From contig CAWUUH010000020.1 of assembly GCA_963925735.1 (NCBI GenBank), forward strand, positions 4,160-68,159: a stretch of DNA of 64,000 nt. Direction: 5' to 3'. Numbering within the stretch: the stretch's first letter is position 1; every line of letters starts with the position of its first letter. This stretch comes from UBA4582 sp013204195 (GTDB lineage Bacteria; Pseudomonadota; Gammaproteobacteria; Pseudomonadales; Azotimanducaceae). The notes below the pieces were generated by a model. That model was given only the letters and a program-made list of their open reading frames with translations, had not been told where the DNA came from and made no database searches. Shown one piece after another: positions 18,549 through 26,343 of this stretch. A program made the translations under genes and the position numbers.

Positions 18549-19691
18549 ATGACTCAAGCGCCCCTATGGGACATCTTCTGCAAGGTTGTCGATAACCATG
18601 GTGATATCGGTGTCTGCTGGCGCCTCGCGCGTCAACTGGCCGCGGAACAACCCGTTCGAGTCCGCCTCTGGGTCGACGACCTGCAAGCTCTGAAGACCCT
18701 CTGGCCCGCTGCCGAACTCAAGGACCGACAATCCTTGGCAGGGGTCGCTGTGTGCCGCTGGCCGGCTGAATTTGATGGCGATGTCAGGGTCGCGGATGTG
18801 GTGATTGAAGCCTTTGCCTGTCACCTGCCTCCTACTTATATCAAGTCGATGGCCATCAAACGAGACCAAGGCCAAGCGCCTCAGTGGTTCAATCTGGAAT
18901 ACCTCAGCGCCGAGTCCTGGGTCGAGGGCTGCCATGGATTATTCTCACCACACCCGCTCACCGGGCTGAAGAAGGCGTTTTTCTTCCCTGGGTTTTCGTT
19001 CAAGACCGGTGGTCTGATACGGGAAAAAGCCCTACTAGAAACCCGCGACGCCTTCCTCCAAGATCCAGCCACCGCTGATCAGTGGCTGGCACAACAGGGC
19101 GTTCATCGACAATCTGGCAGCCTGACAATTTCGCTGTTCGCCTATGAGAATCCGGCCATCGGTTCCCTGTTGCGCGCCTGGCAACTCAGCGATTCAGCTA
19201 TCAATTGCCTAGTTCCCGAGGGCAGGATCCTCACCAGCATCAATGCCGTCCTGACAACCCAGCTCAAGGCCGGCGATCAATTACAACTGGGCGCACTGCG
19301 CTTGGTGGTGCTACCCTTTCTGCACCAAGATGATTACGACCGCTTACTGTGGAGCTGCGATGTGAATTTTGTTCGCGGCGAAGATTCCTTTGTTCGCGCC
19401 CACTGGGCTGGCAAGCCTATGGTCTGGCAAATTTACCCCCAAGATGATGACATTCATCTCGTCAAACTCGATGCCTGGCTGGCGCAACAAGCCCAGATTT
19501 CTGGTCCAACGCTGACTGCCGCCGCACTCACTCAAGCCTGGAATACCCAGGTGGATTGTGCCGCCGAATGGCAGCAGGCCATCACCGATCAGCAGTGCTG
19601 GCAGCAGCAATCCCAAGCTTGGACCAAGCACCTGAATTCTTTCGATGATTTAGCATCTCAGCTAGTGTATTTTGGACAAAAGTCGCTATAG
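18549..19691 (+). CDS. earP: EF-P arginine rhamnosyltransferase EarP
   Basis: Transfers rhamnose from dTDP-L-rhamnose to Arg32 of elongation factor P in the cytosol, needed for full EF-P activity on polyproline stretches. The chain is 380 residues, normal for EarP. The signature WDIFCKVVDNHGDIGVCWR provides Asp15 and Asp19, equivalent to the catalytic Asp13/Asp17 studied in Pseudomonas, and the C-terminal FVRGEDSFVRAHWAGKP holds the nucleotide-sugar-binding Glu. The ATG at 18549 is preferred over a TTG six bases upstream. It lies 38 bp before efp, the usual earP-efp order. Confidence 0.96.
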   Translation: MTQAPLWDIFCKVVDNHGDIGVCWRLARQLAAEQPVRVRLWVDDLQALKTLWPAAELKDRQSLAGVAVCRWPAEFDGDVRVADVVIEAFACHLPPTYIKSMAIKRDQGQAPQWFNLEYLSAESWVEGCHGLFSPHPLTGLKKAFFFPGFSFKTGGLIREKALLETRDAFLQDPATADQWLAQQGVHRQSGSLTISLFAYENPAIGSLLRAWQLSDSAINCLVPEGRILTSINAVLTTQLKAGDQLQLGALRLVVLPFLHQDDYDRLLWSCDVNFVRGEDSFVRAHWAGKPMVWQIYPQDDDIHLVKLDAWLAQQAQISGPTLTAAALTQAWNTQVDCAAEWQQAITDQQCWQQQSQAWTKHLNSFDDLASQLVYFGQKSL

Positions 19692-19729
19692 TAACGCGCC
19701 GACTCAACCGCCTTATATCGAGATGAATC

Positions 19730-20296
19730 ATGAAAACAGGACAAGAATTACGTGCCGGTCACGTTATCAATATCGACGGTCAACCCTGGTTGATTCAGAA
19801 GGCTGAAATTAGCCGCTCCGGACGCAACACCGCGGTAGTAAAGACCAAATTGAAGAACCTGCTGAATGGCTCTTTGACAGAGACGCCTTATAAGGCAGAC
19901 GACAAGTTCGAAGACATCAGTCTGGACCGCAAGGAAGTCACCTATTCTTACTTTGCCGATCCCGTCTATGTGTTTGTCGACACTGAGTATGAGCAGTATG
20001 AGCTGGCCGCCGACGACCTGGGTGACCTGCTGCACTATATTGAAGACGGCATGGAAGACGTCTGCGAGGCAGTGTTTTTCGACGGTCGAATGATTTCCAT
20101 CACCCCACCGAATACCGTGACCCGGGAAATCGTTTATAGCGAGCCATCCGTGCGTGGCGACACTTCCGGCAAGGTGATGAAACGCGCCAGACTCAGCAAT
20201 GGACATGAGATTCAGGTCTCGGACTTCGTCAATACTGGTGACAAGGTCGTCATCGATACCCGCACTGGCGAATACAAGTCACGGGCAAAAGACTAA
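19730..20296 (+). CDS. efp: translation elongation factor P
   Basis: Binds stalled ribosomes between P and E sites and promotes peptide bonds at consecutive prolines. The 188-residue protein has the usual three beta-barrel domains (KOW-like 1-64, OB 65-128, C-terminal OB 129-188, with the closing GDKVVIDTRTGEYKSRA). The loop tip reads SRSGRNTA with Arg at position 32, the residue rhamnosylated by EarP, rather than the Lys34 used with EpmA. This agrees with earP just upstream. A GAGATGA stretch before the ATG serves as ribosome site. A strong hairpin follows the stop codon. Confidence 0.98.
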   Translation: MKTGQELRAGHVINIDGQPWLIQKAEISRSGRNTAVVKTKLKNLLNGSLTETPYKADDKFEDISLDRKEVTYSYFADPVYVFVDTEYEQYELAADDLGDLLHYIEDGMEDVCEAVFFDGRMISITPPNTVTREIVYSEPSVRGDTSGKVMKRARLSNGHEIQVSDFVNTGDKVVIDTRTGEYKSRAKD

Positions 20297-20303
20297 TCAA
20301 ACC

Positions 20304-20330
20304 TGCGCTCGACGATTTACGTCGAGCGCA
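20304..20330. terminator. 11-bp perfect hairpin between efp and the convergent gene
   Basis: TGCGCTCGACG pairs perfectly with CGTCGAGCGCA around the loop ATTTA. It starts 8 bp after the efp stop codon and includes the stop codon of the convergent ADP-ribosylglycohydrolase gene. No U-tract follows, so termination may need a factor, or the stem may protect the 3' end. It serves both strands by symmetry. Confidence 0.7.
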
Positions 20331-21444
20331 CCTGTACCGCATCCAGCAGCCCATTGATCTCGGCATCAATGGCTTGTTGCGTCGTCAACTGACCAAAAAA
20401 TGCCTGCAGATTGTCCCCCGTCGCAAGGCCCAGAATAAACCCAAGCACCGAGCCACGATGGACATTGTCGCCGCCCAGATTGGTATTCGACCGCAAACCG
20501 ACCATGGGGTCCTGCAGGTATTTACAAGCCAGAAACAATACCCCTGGCCATGACCCCGAGATGTAACAGGCCTTGGAAAACCGCCCACCAATAATATCTG
20601 CATCATTATGGGTTTTCTGAATCAGCTGCAAGACATCGCCACCCACGGCACGATTGGCAAACCCCGCCAGCACTTGCTGGGCGGGTTGATCCGGCTCACG
20701 GAATAACAGGTCGTGAATCAGGTTTACATAGTCTGCACAAACTCGAGCTAGCTGCGCATCGGGGTGGGTCAGATAAAGGTGTCCCAGCGCCACTTCCTTC
20801 ACTCGCTGCAACGCCGTACCCGCCATCAGCTCGCCTATGACCAGCGGCCCTATGGTCACCAAGCCGCCGATAGATGGTGTGTCATGAGTAACAGCCGCAC
20901 AGCGATTACCCGGCTTACCCATGGCCCAATTGGCAAAAAACGCTCGATGATAAGACTCGGCATAGGTGTCGGGATGCTGCGGTGAGTCTGCCGTCATCAG
21001 TTGAATATAGGCATCCAGAAATTGCGCCTCGTGGTAATGCCCGGCATTGGCCGCCAGAACTCGCAGCAAGACCCTAGCACAGTGCGCATTCAACGTGTTT
21101 TCGCCGGCCTGCATGCCCTGATGATAATGTTGGTTAGCCTGCCCCCAAAATTGTCCTTTACCTTTGAGGATGACATCGCCAACCACTTGGCGCCCACTCG
21201 CACCACCCTGTCGGCCGCGGCCACCCTGATTGGTGGAATGCAGTGCCATGATGGATGAGGGATGGTGTGCAGGCGCTGCCTCGAACTGCACTATGCCTCC
21301 AGGAAAGCCGGCTTCGATATCATGCTGGCTATAGTACCAATGTACCGGCATGGCCAGCGCGTCACCGACAAACAGGGATTGTAAGGCCGCCACACTACGC
21401 TGACGGCGCGTGTTGGCATCAGTAGTGACAAGGTCTTCAAGCAT
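20317..21444 (-). CDS. ADP-ribosylglycohydrolase-family protein
   Basis: A 375-residue all-alpha protein of the DraG/ARH family, whose members remove ADP-ribose from proteins or small molecules using a two-metal centre. The opening AALQSLFVGDALAMPVHWYY matches the family's G-D-x-x-G-like start, and the closing NTNLGGDNVHRGSVLGFILG gives the metal-binding D-x-x-[T/H] region, with THNDADIIGG between them. I start at the ATG at 21444, right before the domain; a longer frame to 21522 adds a non-conserved leader. The substrate is unknown. A truncated haemoglobin gene lies upstream on the same strand, about 100 bp from this start. Confidence 0.8.
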   Translation of the reverse strand: MLEDLVTTDANTRRQRSVAALQSLFVGDALAMPVHWYYSQHDIEAGFPGGIVQFEAAPAHHPSSIMALHSTNQGGRGRQGGASGRQVVGDVILKGKGQFWGQANQHYHQGMQAGENTLNAHCARVLLRVLAANAGHYHEAQFLDAYIQLMTADSPQHPDTYAESYHRAFFANWAMGKPGNRCAAVTHDTPSIGGLVTIGPLVIGELMAGTALQRVKEVALGHLYLTHPDAQLARVCADYVNLIHDLLFREPDQPAQQVLAGFANRAVGGDVLQLIQKTHNDADIIGGRFSKACYISGSWPGVLFLACKYLQDPMVGLRSNTNLGGDNVHRGSVLGFILGLATGDNLQAFFGQLTTQQAIDAEINGLLDAVQVRST

Positions 21445-21542
21445 TCGCGTATCCCATAGACAAGTCTTAGTGTGGAGACTGATACGCAACAAACAGCCAC
21501 TTTGATCAGTATTCGCCAACAACGGCAGTTCTCATATCAGCG

Positions 21543-21956
21543 TCACCGTCGATTCTGTCGCACTTGTACGATACGACTGGCGGGCACTGTCAGTTGCGTG
21601 AGCAAATAGATTTTGAAGGCTGGCGGGTAGTCCTGCTCTTGCAGGGCAGCCTGCATACAGGCCAACCAGGCGTCTTTCTCGACCTCGGTGATCGGCAGAT
21701 GAGCGTGAGCCGGCGGAATCGCGATCGGGCCATATTTTTTCCCATAGCGCCGCGGACCGCCGGTCCAGCCACACAAAAAAAGGGTCAGCTTATCGATAGA
21801 CATCGTCAAATTATCGGGGTGCATGGCACGAATAACACGGGCATCTGATCGTTGATCCATGTGCCGATAAAAGGCCTCAACCAGTTTGAGTATGCCCGCC
21901 TCGCCGCCGGCAGCCTGAAATGAAGCATCCTCAACACCATATTGGCTTGTCGTCAT
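21543..21956 (-). CDS. group II truncated haemoglobin
   Basis: A 137-residue haem protein with the 2-on-2 globin fold, probably cytosolic; this group (YjbI/TrHbO) handles O2, NO or peroxide. FYRHMDQRSDARVIRAMHP, FLCGWTGGPRRYGKKYG and HAHLPITEVEKDAWLACM match group II: the WTGGP turn, the proximal His in HLPI and the invariant Trp at G8. The ATG at 21956 is chosen because the longer frame to 22016 would translate a 13-bp repeat array. A GAGAG stretch lies upstream. Confidence 0.88.
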   Translation of the reverse strand: MTTSQYGVEDASFQAAGGEAGILKLVEAFYRHMDQRSDARVIRAMHPDNLTMSIDKLTLFLCGWTGGPRRYGKKYGPIAIPPAHAHLPITEVEKDAWLACMQAALQEQDYPPAFKIYLLTQLTVPASRIVQVRQNRR

Positions 21957-21983
21957 CTGCTGTTCTCTCGTTCGCCTCGGCGA

Positions 21984-22043
21984 TCCACATTGGTCATCCA
22001 CATTGGTCATCCGCATTGGTCATCCGCATTGGCCGTCCGCATT
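21984..22043. repeat. 13-bp tandem repeat, about 4.6 copies
   Basis: Units TCCACATTGGTCA (two) and TCCGCATTGGTCA or TCCGCATTGGCCG (two) follow head to tail, ending in a partial TCCGCATT. The array sits in the leader between the truncated-haemoglobin gene (minus) and the divergent hydrolase gene (plus). Copy-number changes would alter promoter spacing without touching the called proteins. Confidence 0.85.
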
Positions 22044-22134
22044 CAAGCGCCGGCATTTGGCGCATTAACACCACAGGTTCTCAACACCACTGAATAAGAG
22101 TAGACTTTTTTGACTTTCACGAACGGGCCTTGCC

Positions 22135-23073
22135 ATGACCACGCCGCAGAATCAGTCTGTAACTGATCATAAACAGGATCTTCCCAGCGCGCACCCCATG
22201 GATGCAATTCCCGTCAGGCAACTGCGCTTCAAACTAGATGCCGAAACGGTCAGCAAGCCTGTGTGGAGCCAGACTCATCCAGACTTCTCAATTTTTATCA
22301 ACGCTCTGGGCCTCCACGTACCCCACTTCGAGCGCTTCCTGGTAAAGGTCATGCGCGCCTATCGAGACGAACTGAAGGACCCGGCATTACACACCGATGT
22401 GCAGGCTATTATCGGCCAGGAGTCCCATCATGCCTTCAACTTCCTCGGCTGGAACCAGGCGATGGCGCAATTTTATCCGGGCCTCGCCGACCTGGATGCC
22501 CACGCCAAAGGCTATTTCGAAACCCAGTTCAAAAACACGAGCAAGAAATTCCAGATCGGCTTTACCGCAGGCTACGAGACCTTTACTTTTCTCGGCGGCA
22601 TGATCATCCTCAACCGCTACCAAGAGTTCATGGCCGAAGCCGATCCTACCTTGCGCGCGCTATGGGTCTGGCACCAAGTCGAAGAAGTCGAGCATGGCGC
22701 CGTGGCTTTCGACTTTTACCAAGCCTTTTATCCGGATGATCTGTGGTATCGCCGTTGGATGGTGCTGTATGCCTTCACCCATATCAGCTGGGAAACCTTC
22801 AAAGCTTATGCCTTGATGATTCGCAAGGAGGGCTATTACAAGACTCCCGGGCGAGCCTGGCGGGCGTGGCGGTTTTTCGCCAGTTTTGCTTTCGATTTAG
22901 GCCGGGCAGCATTGCCGGTGCTGGCCCGAGACTATCATCCGCGACACCATCCAATCTGCAACGATGAGCAGAACCGACTGGCCGTCGCTTGGCGCAAGTA
23001 CCATACGGCGGGTCACAACACACTTGCCCTCGACAACCAGGCTATCGAGCAAATGCTTGCCAGCCCCACCTGA
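22135..23073 (+). CDS. PF10118-type predicted metal-dependent hydrolase
   Basis: A 312-residue protein of the family annotated as predicted metal-dependent hydrolase (Metal_hydrol, PF10118). Histidine- and acid-rich helices suit a ferritin-like or haem-oxygenase-like di-metal site: IIGQESHHAFNFLGWN near residue 100 and WHQVEEVEHGAVAFDFYQ near 182, a pair of E-x-x-H-like motifs. No enzyme activity has been settled for the family as far as I know. It is followed after 26 bp by a small membrane protein gene, so the two are likely co-transcribed. Confidence 0.8.
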   Translation: MTTPQNQSVTDHKQDLPSAHPMDAIPVRQLRFKLDAETVSKPVWSQTHPDFSIFINALGLHVPHFERFLVKVMRAYRDELKDPALHTDVQAIIGQESHHAFNFLGWNQAMAQFYPGLADLDAHAKGYFETQFKNTSKKFQIGFTAGYETFTFLGGMIILNRYQEFMAEADPTLRALWVWHQVEEVEHGAVAFDFYQAFYPDDLWYRRWMVLYAFTHISWETFKAYALMIRKEGYYKTPGRAWRAWRFFASFAFDLGRAALPVLARDYHPRHHPICNDEQNRLAVAWRKYHTAGHNTLALDNQAIEQMLASPT

Positions 23074-23099
23074 TTCGCCAACCGTAGAGGTACGCCCAC

Positions 23100-23603
23100 T
23101 TGTCTAACCCAACCCTAAATCCACGCCTGTCTTACCTGGTTATCGCCAATGGCATGATCGTCCTGTTACTCGGTCTGGTGGCTGGCATCATGCTGATCTT
23201 CTCGTTACTGGATGCCGTTAGCCTATGGCCATTTCCCGCGTGGGAAGTTGCGATTCCAGGCACCAGTCGCGGTTGGCAAGCTGCGCACGTCGGTGGCATT
23301 TTAAATGGCGTGATGATCGGCGGCGCGGGTTTGCTGATGCAAAAGCTCGCACTGACTGGCCGCCGCGACTTACTGGTTGGCTGGGGCATGATCATTACCG
23401 GCTGGGCCAACACCCTGTTCTACTGGGCCGGCAACTTCAGTACTAACCGAGGATTATCCGTCGGCGCGACACCCTTCGGCGAAGGCGATCTGGCGGGCGC
23501 GCTGGCTTTTCTCGGCGGCGGCACCGGGATGATTTTCACCTTTATCGCCGTCGCCATACTGGCAAAAAGTGCGCTGGATGCAGCGCGCCAGCATTCTCAC
23601 TAG
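23100..23603 (+). CDS. small four-helix membrane protein, styrene-oxide-isomerase/HabA-like
   Basis: A 167-residue inner-membrane protein with four hydrophobic segments (about 12-36, 58-80, 93-112, 135-158). RGWQAAHVGGILNGVMIGGAG in the second helix region, and WANTLFYWAGNFS later, recall styrene oxide isomerase (StyC) and hydroxylaminobenzene mutase, where a His in helix 2 helps bind haem; that assignment rests on similarity by eye only. The start is TTG at 23100 with AGAGGT upstream. It is probably in one transcript with the hydrolase gene 26 bp upstream. Confidence 0.6.
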   Translation: MSNPTLNPRLSYLVIANGMIVLLLGLVAGIMLIFSLLDAVSLWPFPAWEVAIPGTSRGWQAAHVGGILNGVMIGGAGLLMQKLALTGRRDLLVGWGMIITGWANTLFYWAGNFSTNRGLSVGATPFGEGDLAGALAFLGGGTGMIFTFIAVAILAKSALDAARQHSH

Positions 23604-23639
23604 CCGTTGCGAGTCGGCGTCTCGGGGTTTGCTGAACCC

Positions 23640-24449
23640 TCAGACGTACTCGCCCGCCTTGATCACCAAAAACTGCCTGTCCTGATCATCCTGGGGCGTC
23701 CCTTGACCACCGTCTTTCGATAACATAACCGACGGATCGTGAGCAAATTGCAGAATATAAGCCTTGCGCTCATCACCCGTTCGATTCGGACCAGTACGGT
23801 GGGGCGTCAGCGACGAAAACACGACAACGTCGCCGGCTTTGGCCTCAATCGGCACCGCACCACTTGTGTCACTCAAACACTCGTAACCCAAGTCAGTATG
23901 CCAGTGGCTTAACGTTCCTAGCTGATGCACCCCTGGCATGATCCAGGGACAACCATTGTCGATGGTGGTATCCACCAGCGGGATCCAGCAAGTCAGGTAA
24001 TCCTGAGGCGCGACGAAGTTGTAGCCGTTGTCCTGATGCCAGGGAAATTCCTCGGGGCAATAGGGCTTCTTATACACCGCCTGATCCCAGTAGAGACGAC
24101 AGTCTGGGCCCAGCAAATCGTGACACAGATCCGCAAATAATATGGACGTCGCAAACTGTCGCGCCACTTCAGCGCGTTTCACCACATGTAGCGCAAAAGT
24201 AACCTCGTCAGCCCGCGCAATATATTGCCGCTTGTTTTCCACGGTTCGCAGAAACTCATTGGTCTTGGCTTCCAACGGATCAATCGCCGCAATCAAAGCA
24301 TCCAGAGTTGCCTGGGGTATGACCTGCTCAAGCAGGAAGGCGCCATCTTGATTCCACTGCCGTGCCTGTGGTTCAGTGACAAGCCGAAAAGGGCCAGTCG
24401 CGTCACGCCAGGCAAAAGCGGTATTTTGTTCATGTCGTTGCAAGCCCAT
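23640..24449 (-). CDS. phytanoyl-CoA dioxygenase (PhyH) family protein
   Basis: A 269-residue Fe(II)/2-oxoglutarate-dependent dioxygenase with a double-stranded beta-helix. The metal triad is His138 and Asp140 in FPWHQDNGY plus His217 in LTPHRTGPN, and Arg about ten residues after the last His should bind 2-oxoglutarate. All key residues are intact. Substrate is unknown; homologues hydroxylate lipids, ectoine, or natural products. GAGGG precedes the ATG. It is divergent from the GH1 gene with only 97 bp between the starts. Confidence 0.88.
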   Translation of the reverse strand: MGLQRHEQNTAFAWRDATGPFRLVTEPQARQWNQDGAFLLEQVIPQATLDALIAAIDPLEAKTNEFLRTVENKRQYIARADEVTFALHVVKRAEVARQFATSILFADLCHDLLGPDCRLYWDQAVYKKPYCPEEFPWHQDNGYNFVAPQDYLTCWIPLVDTTIDNGCPWIMPGVHQLGTLSHWHTDLGYECLSDTSGAVPIEAKAGDVVVFSSLTPHRTGPNRTGDERKAYILQFAHDPSVMLSKDGGQGTPQDDQDRQFLVIKAGEYV

Positions 24450-24546
24450 CGTTTGCCCTCGATTGAATGTAAAATAGTTGCAGAATCGGTGGAGACAAGC
24501 AATTCATTCATTCATTATCACGGGAGACTCCCTGTGGTAAAAAATC

Positions 24547-25788
24547 ATGGATCCGTACTTGTTTCCCGAAAACTTCATCTGGAGCACCGCCACAGCGGCA
24601 CACCAGGTAGAAGGCAATAACACCAATAACGATATCTGGTTGCTTGAACAGGTTGAACACAGCATGTTCAAGGAACCGTCATTGGATGCCTGTGATCACT
24701 TTCATCGTTATCCCGACGACATCAAGCTGCTTGCCGATTTGGGCTTTAACGCTTATCGATTCTCGATTGAGTGGGCTCGAGTCGAGCCGGTCGAGGGTCA
24801 GTTTTCGGCTGCGGCCATCGATCATTATCGGCGTATGCTCGAAGCTTGTCATGGGCAAGGACTAAGACCATTTGTCACCTTCCACCACTTTTCGTCACCC
24901 CAGTGGCTGTTGCAACAAGGCGGCTGGGAAAGCGCTGCCACACCGGCGCTGTTCGCCCGTTACTGTGGGCGAATAGCTCGCGACTTGGGCCATCTGATTG
25001 GTGGCGGTTGCACCATCAATGAAGTGAACATCGGCCGGGTACTGATCTCCTCTGGCATCATGCCAACCATGGGGAAAATCCGCCAGTCTCCCGGCTGGAT
25101 TGAAGCTTCGACTCAGCTCGGCATCACACCTGAAGAACTCAATCCGTTTATGTTTGCGGTCAGTGAACAGGGGCGCGCCGTCGTCATGGCAGCACATCAT
25201 CAGGCTGTTGACGCGATTCGCGCTAGCGGCGCAACATTTCCCGTGGGGGCGACCCTGGCGGTCCAGGACATCGTCTCAGTCTCCGGCGGTGAAACCATCG
25301 CGGCGCAGCATCGACAGACGGTGAATGAAGCGTATCTGACGGATTTGGTGGGGGACGATTTCGTCGGCGTGCAATGCTACACCCGTCACCGCTATGACGC
25401 TTCCGGCCCCATGCCACCAGAAGCGGGCATTGAATTGACTCAAATGGGTTACGAGTTTTGGCCCGAGGCGCTGGAAAGTGCGATTCGGCAGGCCCACGCC
25501 ACATCTGGCTTACCGGTTATGGTCACCGAGAACGGTCTGGCGACAACCGATGACAGGCGCCGCATTGCTTACGTCGAGCGCGCCCTGAACGGTGTAAAAA
25601 ACTGTCTAGATGAAGGCATTCCTGTGATGGGCTACACCTACTGGTCGGCACTGGACAACTTTGAGTGGATGCTTGGTTATACGCCGACATTTGGTCTGAT
25701 TGCAGTGGATCGGCAAACACAGGCGCGCACCGTCAAAGACAGTGCGGTTTGGCTAGGGGGCATCGCCCGCAGCAACACTCTGCGCTGA
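24547..25788 (+). CDS. GH1 family beta-glucosidase
   Basis: A 413-residue cytosolic retaining glycosidase (TIM barrel). FIWSTATAAHQVEGN at the N-terminus and YRFSIEWARVEP are GH1 hallmarks. The acid/base Glu159 lies in TINEVN (the usual motif is T-x-N-E-P; here Val replaces Pro), and the nucleophile Glu328 is in VMVTENGLA. The chain is somewhat shorter than the typical 440-480, with loops trimmed. Likely substrates are aryl or short beta-glucosides. The UMF1-type transporter at 26344 is on the same strand, after an opposed VOC gene. Confidence 0.9.
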   Translation: MDPYLFPENFIWSTATAAHQVEGNNTNNDIWLLEQVEHSMFKEPSLDACDHFHRYPDDIKLLADLGFNAYRFSIEWARVEPVEGQFSAAAIDHYRRMLEACHGQGLRPFVTFHHFSSPQWLLQQGGWESAATPALFARYCGRIARDLGHLIGGGCTINEVNIGRVLISSGIMPTMGKIRQSPGWIEASTQLGITPEELNPFMFAVSEQGRAVVMAAHHQAVDAIRASGATFPVGATLAVQDIVSVSGGETIAAQHRQTVNEAYLTDLVGDDFVGVQCYTRHRYDASGPMPPEAGIELTQMGYEFWPEALESAIRQAHATSGLPVMVTENGLATTDDRRRIAYVERALNGVKNCLDEGIPVMGYTYWSALDNFEWMLGYTPTFGLIAVDRQTQARTVKDSAVWLGGIARSNTLR

Positions 25789-25791
25789 TTT

Positions 25792-26145
25792 CTACAGCCG
25801 CTGATTCAACTCTAGTAGATTGCCTGAAGGGTCTTTAAAAAAACACTGCAGACAGATGCCTGTCATTTCATTTGACCGAGATACTTCGACACCCTTGGTT
25901 TGAAGGTAATCTCTGTAGGCGGCAATATCGTCGACCTCAAAGGCAAAGTGCTGTCCCGCAGGCGCCTGATGGTTCTCTACTTCCAGCAGATGCAATTGCT
26001 GATCGCCTATCTGCAACCAGGCTCCGTCAAAGCCAAGGTCAGGCCTGGGAATTTCCTTGAAGTTCAGGGTGTCGACATAGAAATTAGTCGCTTGCTGAAC
26101 ATCGGCAACATTAATGGAAATATGGTGAATCATAGAAAAATTCAT
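25792..26145 (-). CDS. VOC-superfamily (glyoxalase/dioxygenase-like) protein
   Basis: A 117-residue protein of the vicinal-oxygen-chelate fold, with paired beta-alpha-beta-beta-beta units: MIHHISINVADVQQATNFYV opens the first, and FFKDPSGNLLELNQ closes the second. His at the start, and Glu in the closing LLELNQ, are the usual metal ligands. Single-domain VOC proteins include glyoxalase I, methylmalonyl-CoA epimerase and antibiotic-binding proteins, so activity is not assignable. Its stop lies 3 bp from that of the convergent GH1 gene. Confidence 0.85.
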   Translation of the reverse strand: MNFSMIHHISINVADVQQATNFYVDTLNFKEIPRPDLGFDGAWLQIGDQQLHLLEVENHQAPAGQHFAFEVDDIAAYRDYLQTKGVEVSRSNEMTGICLQCFFKDPSGNLLELNQRL

Positions 26146-26343
26146 AGCAGTCGGTCTCGATCAACAAAAATCTCCGGCCTAGCATGGAGCGAATGGCAAC
26201 GGGCTTCAAGGAGTAAATTATCCTATCGAAACCAACGCTGATGGCGGCTTACAACTTCGAGGGTGACAGCGCCGTAGCAACATGCAATTATCCAAGCAAC
26301 TGAAGCGTTGATTCACTCTTCGCAACTACAGAGTAGACACACT

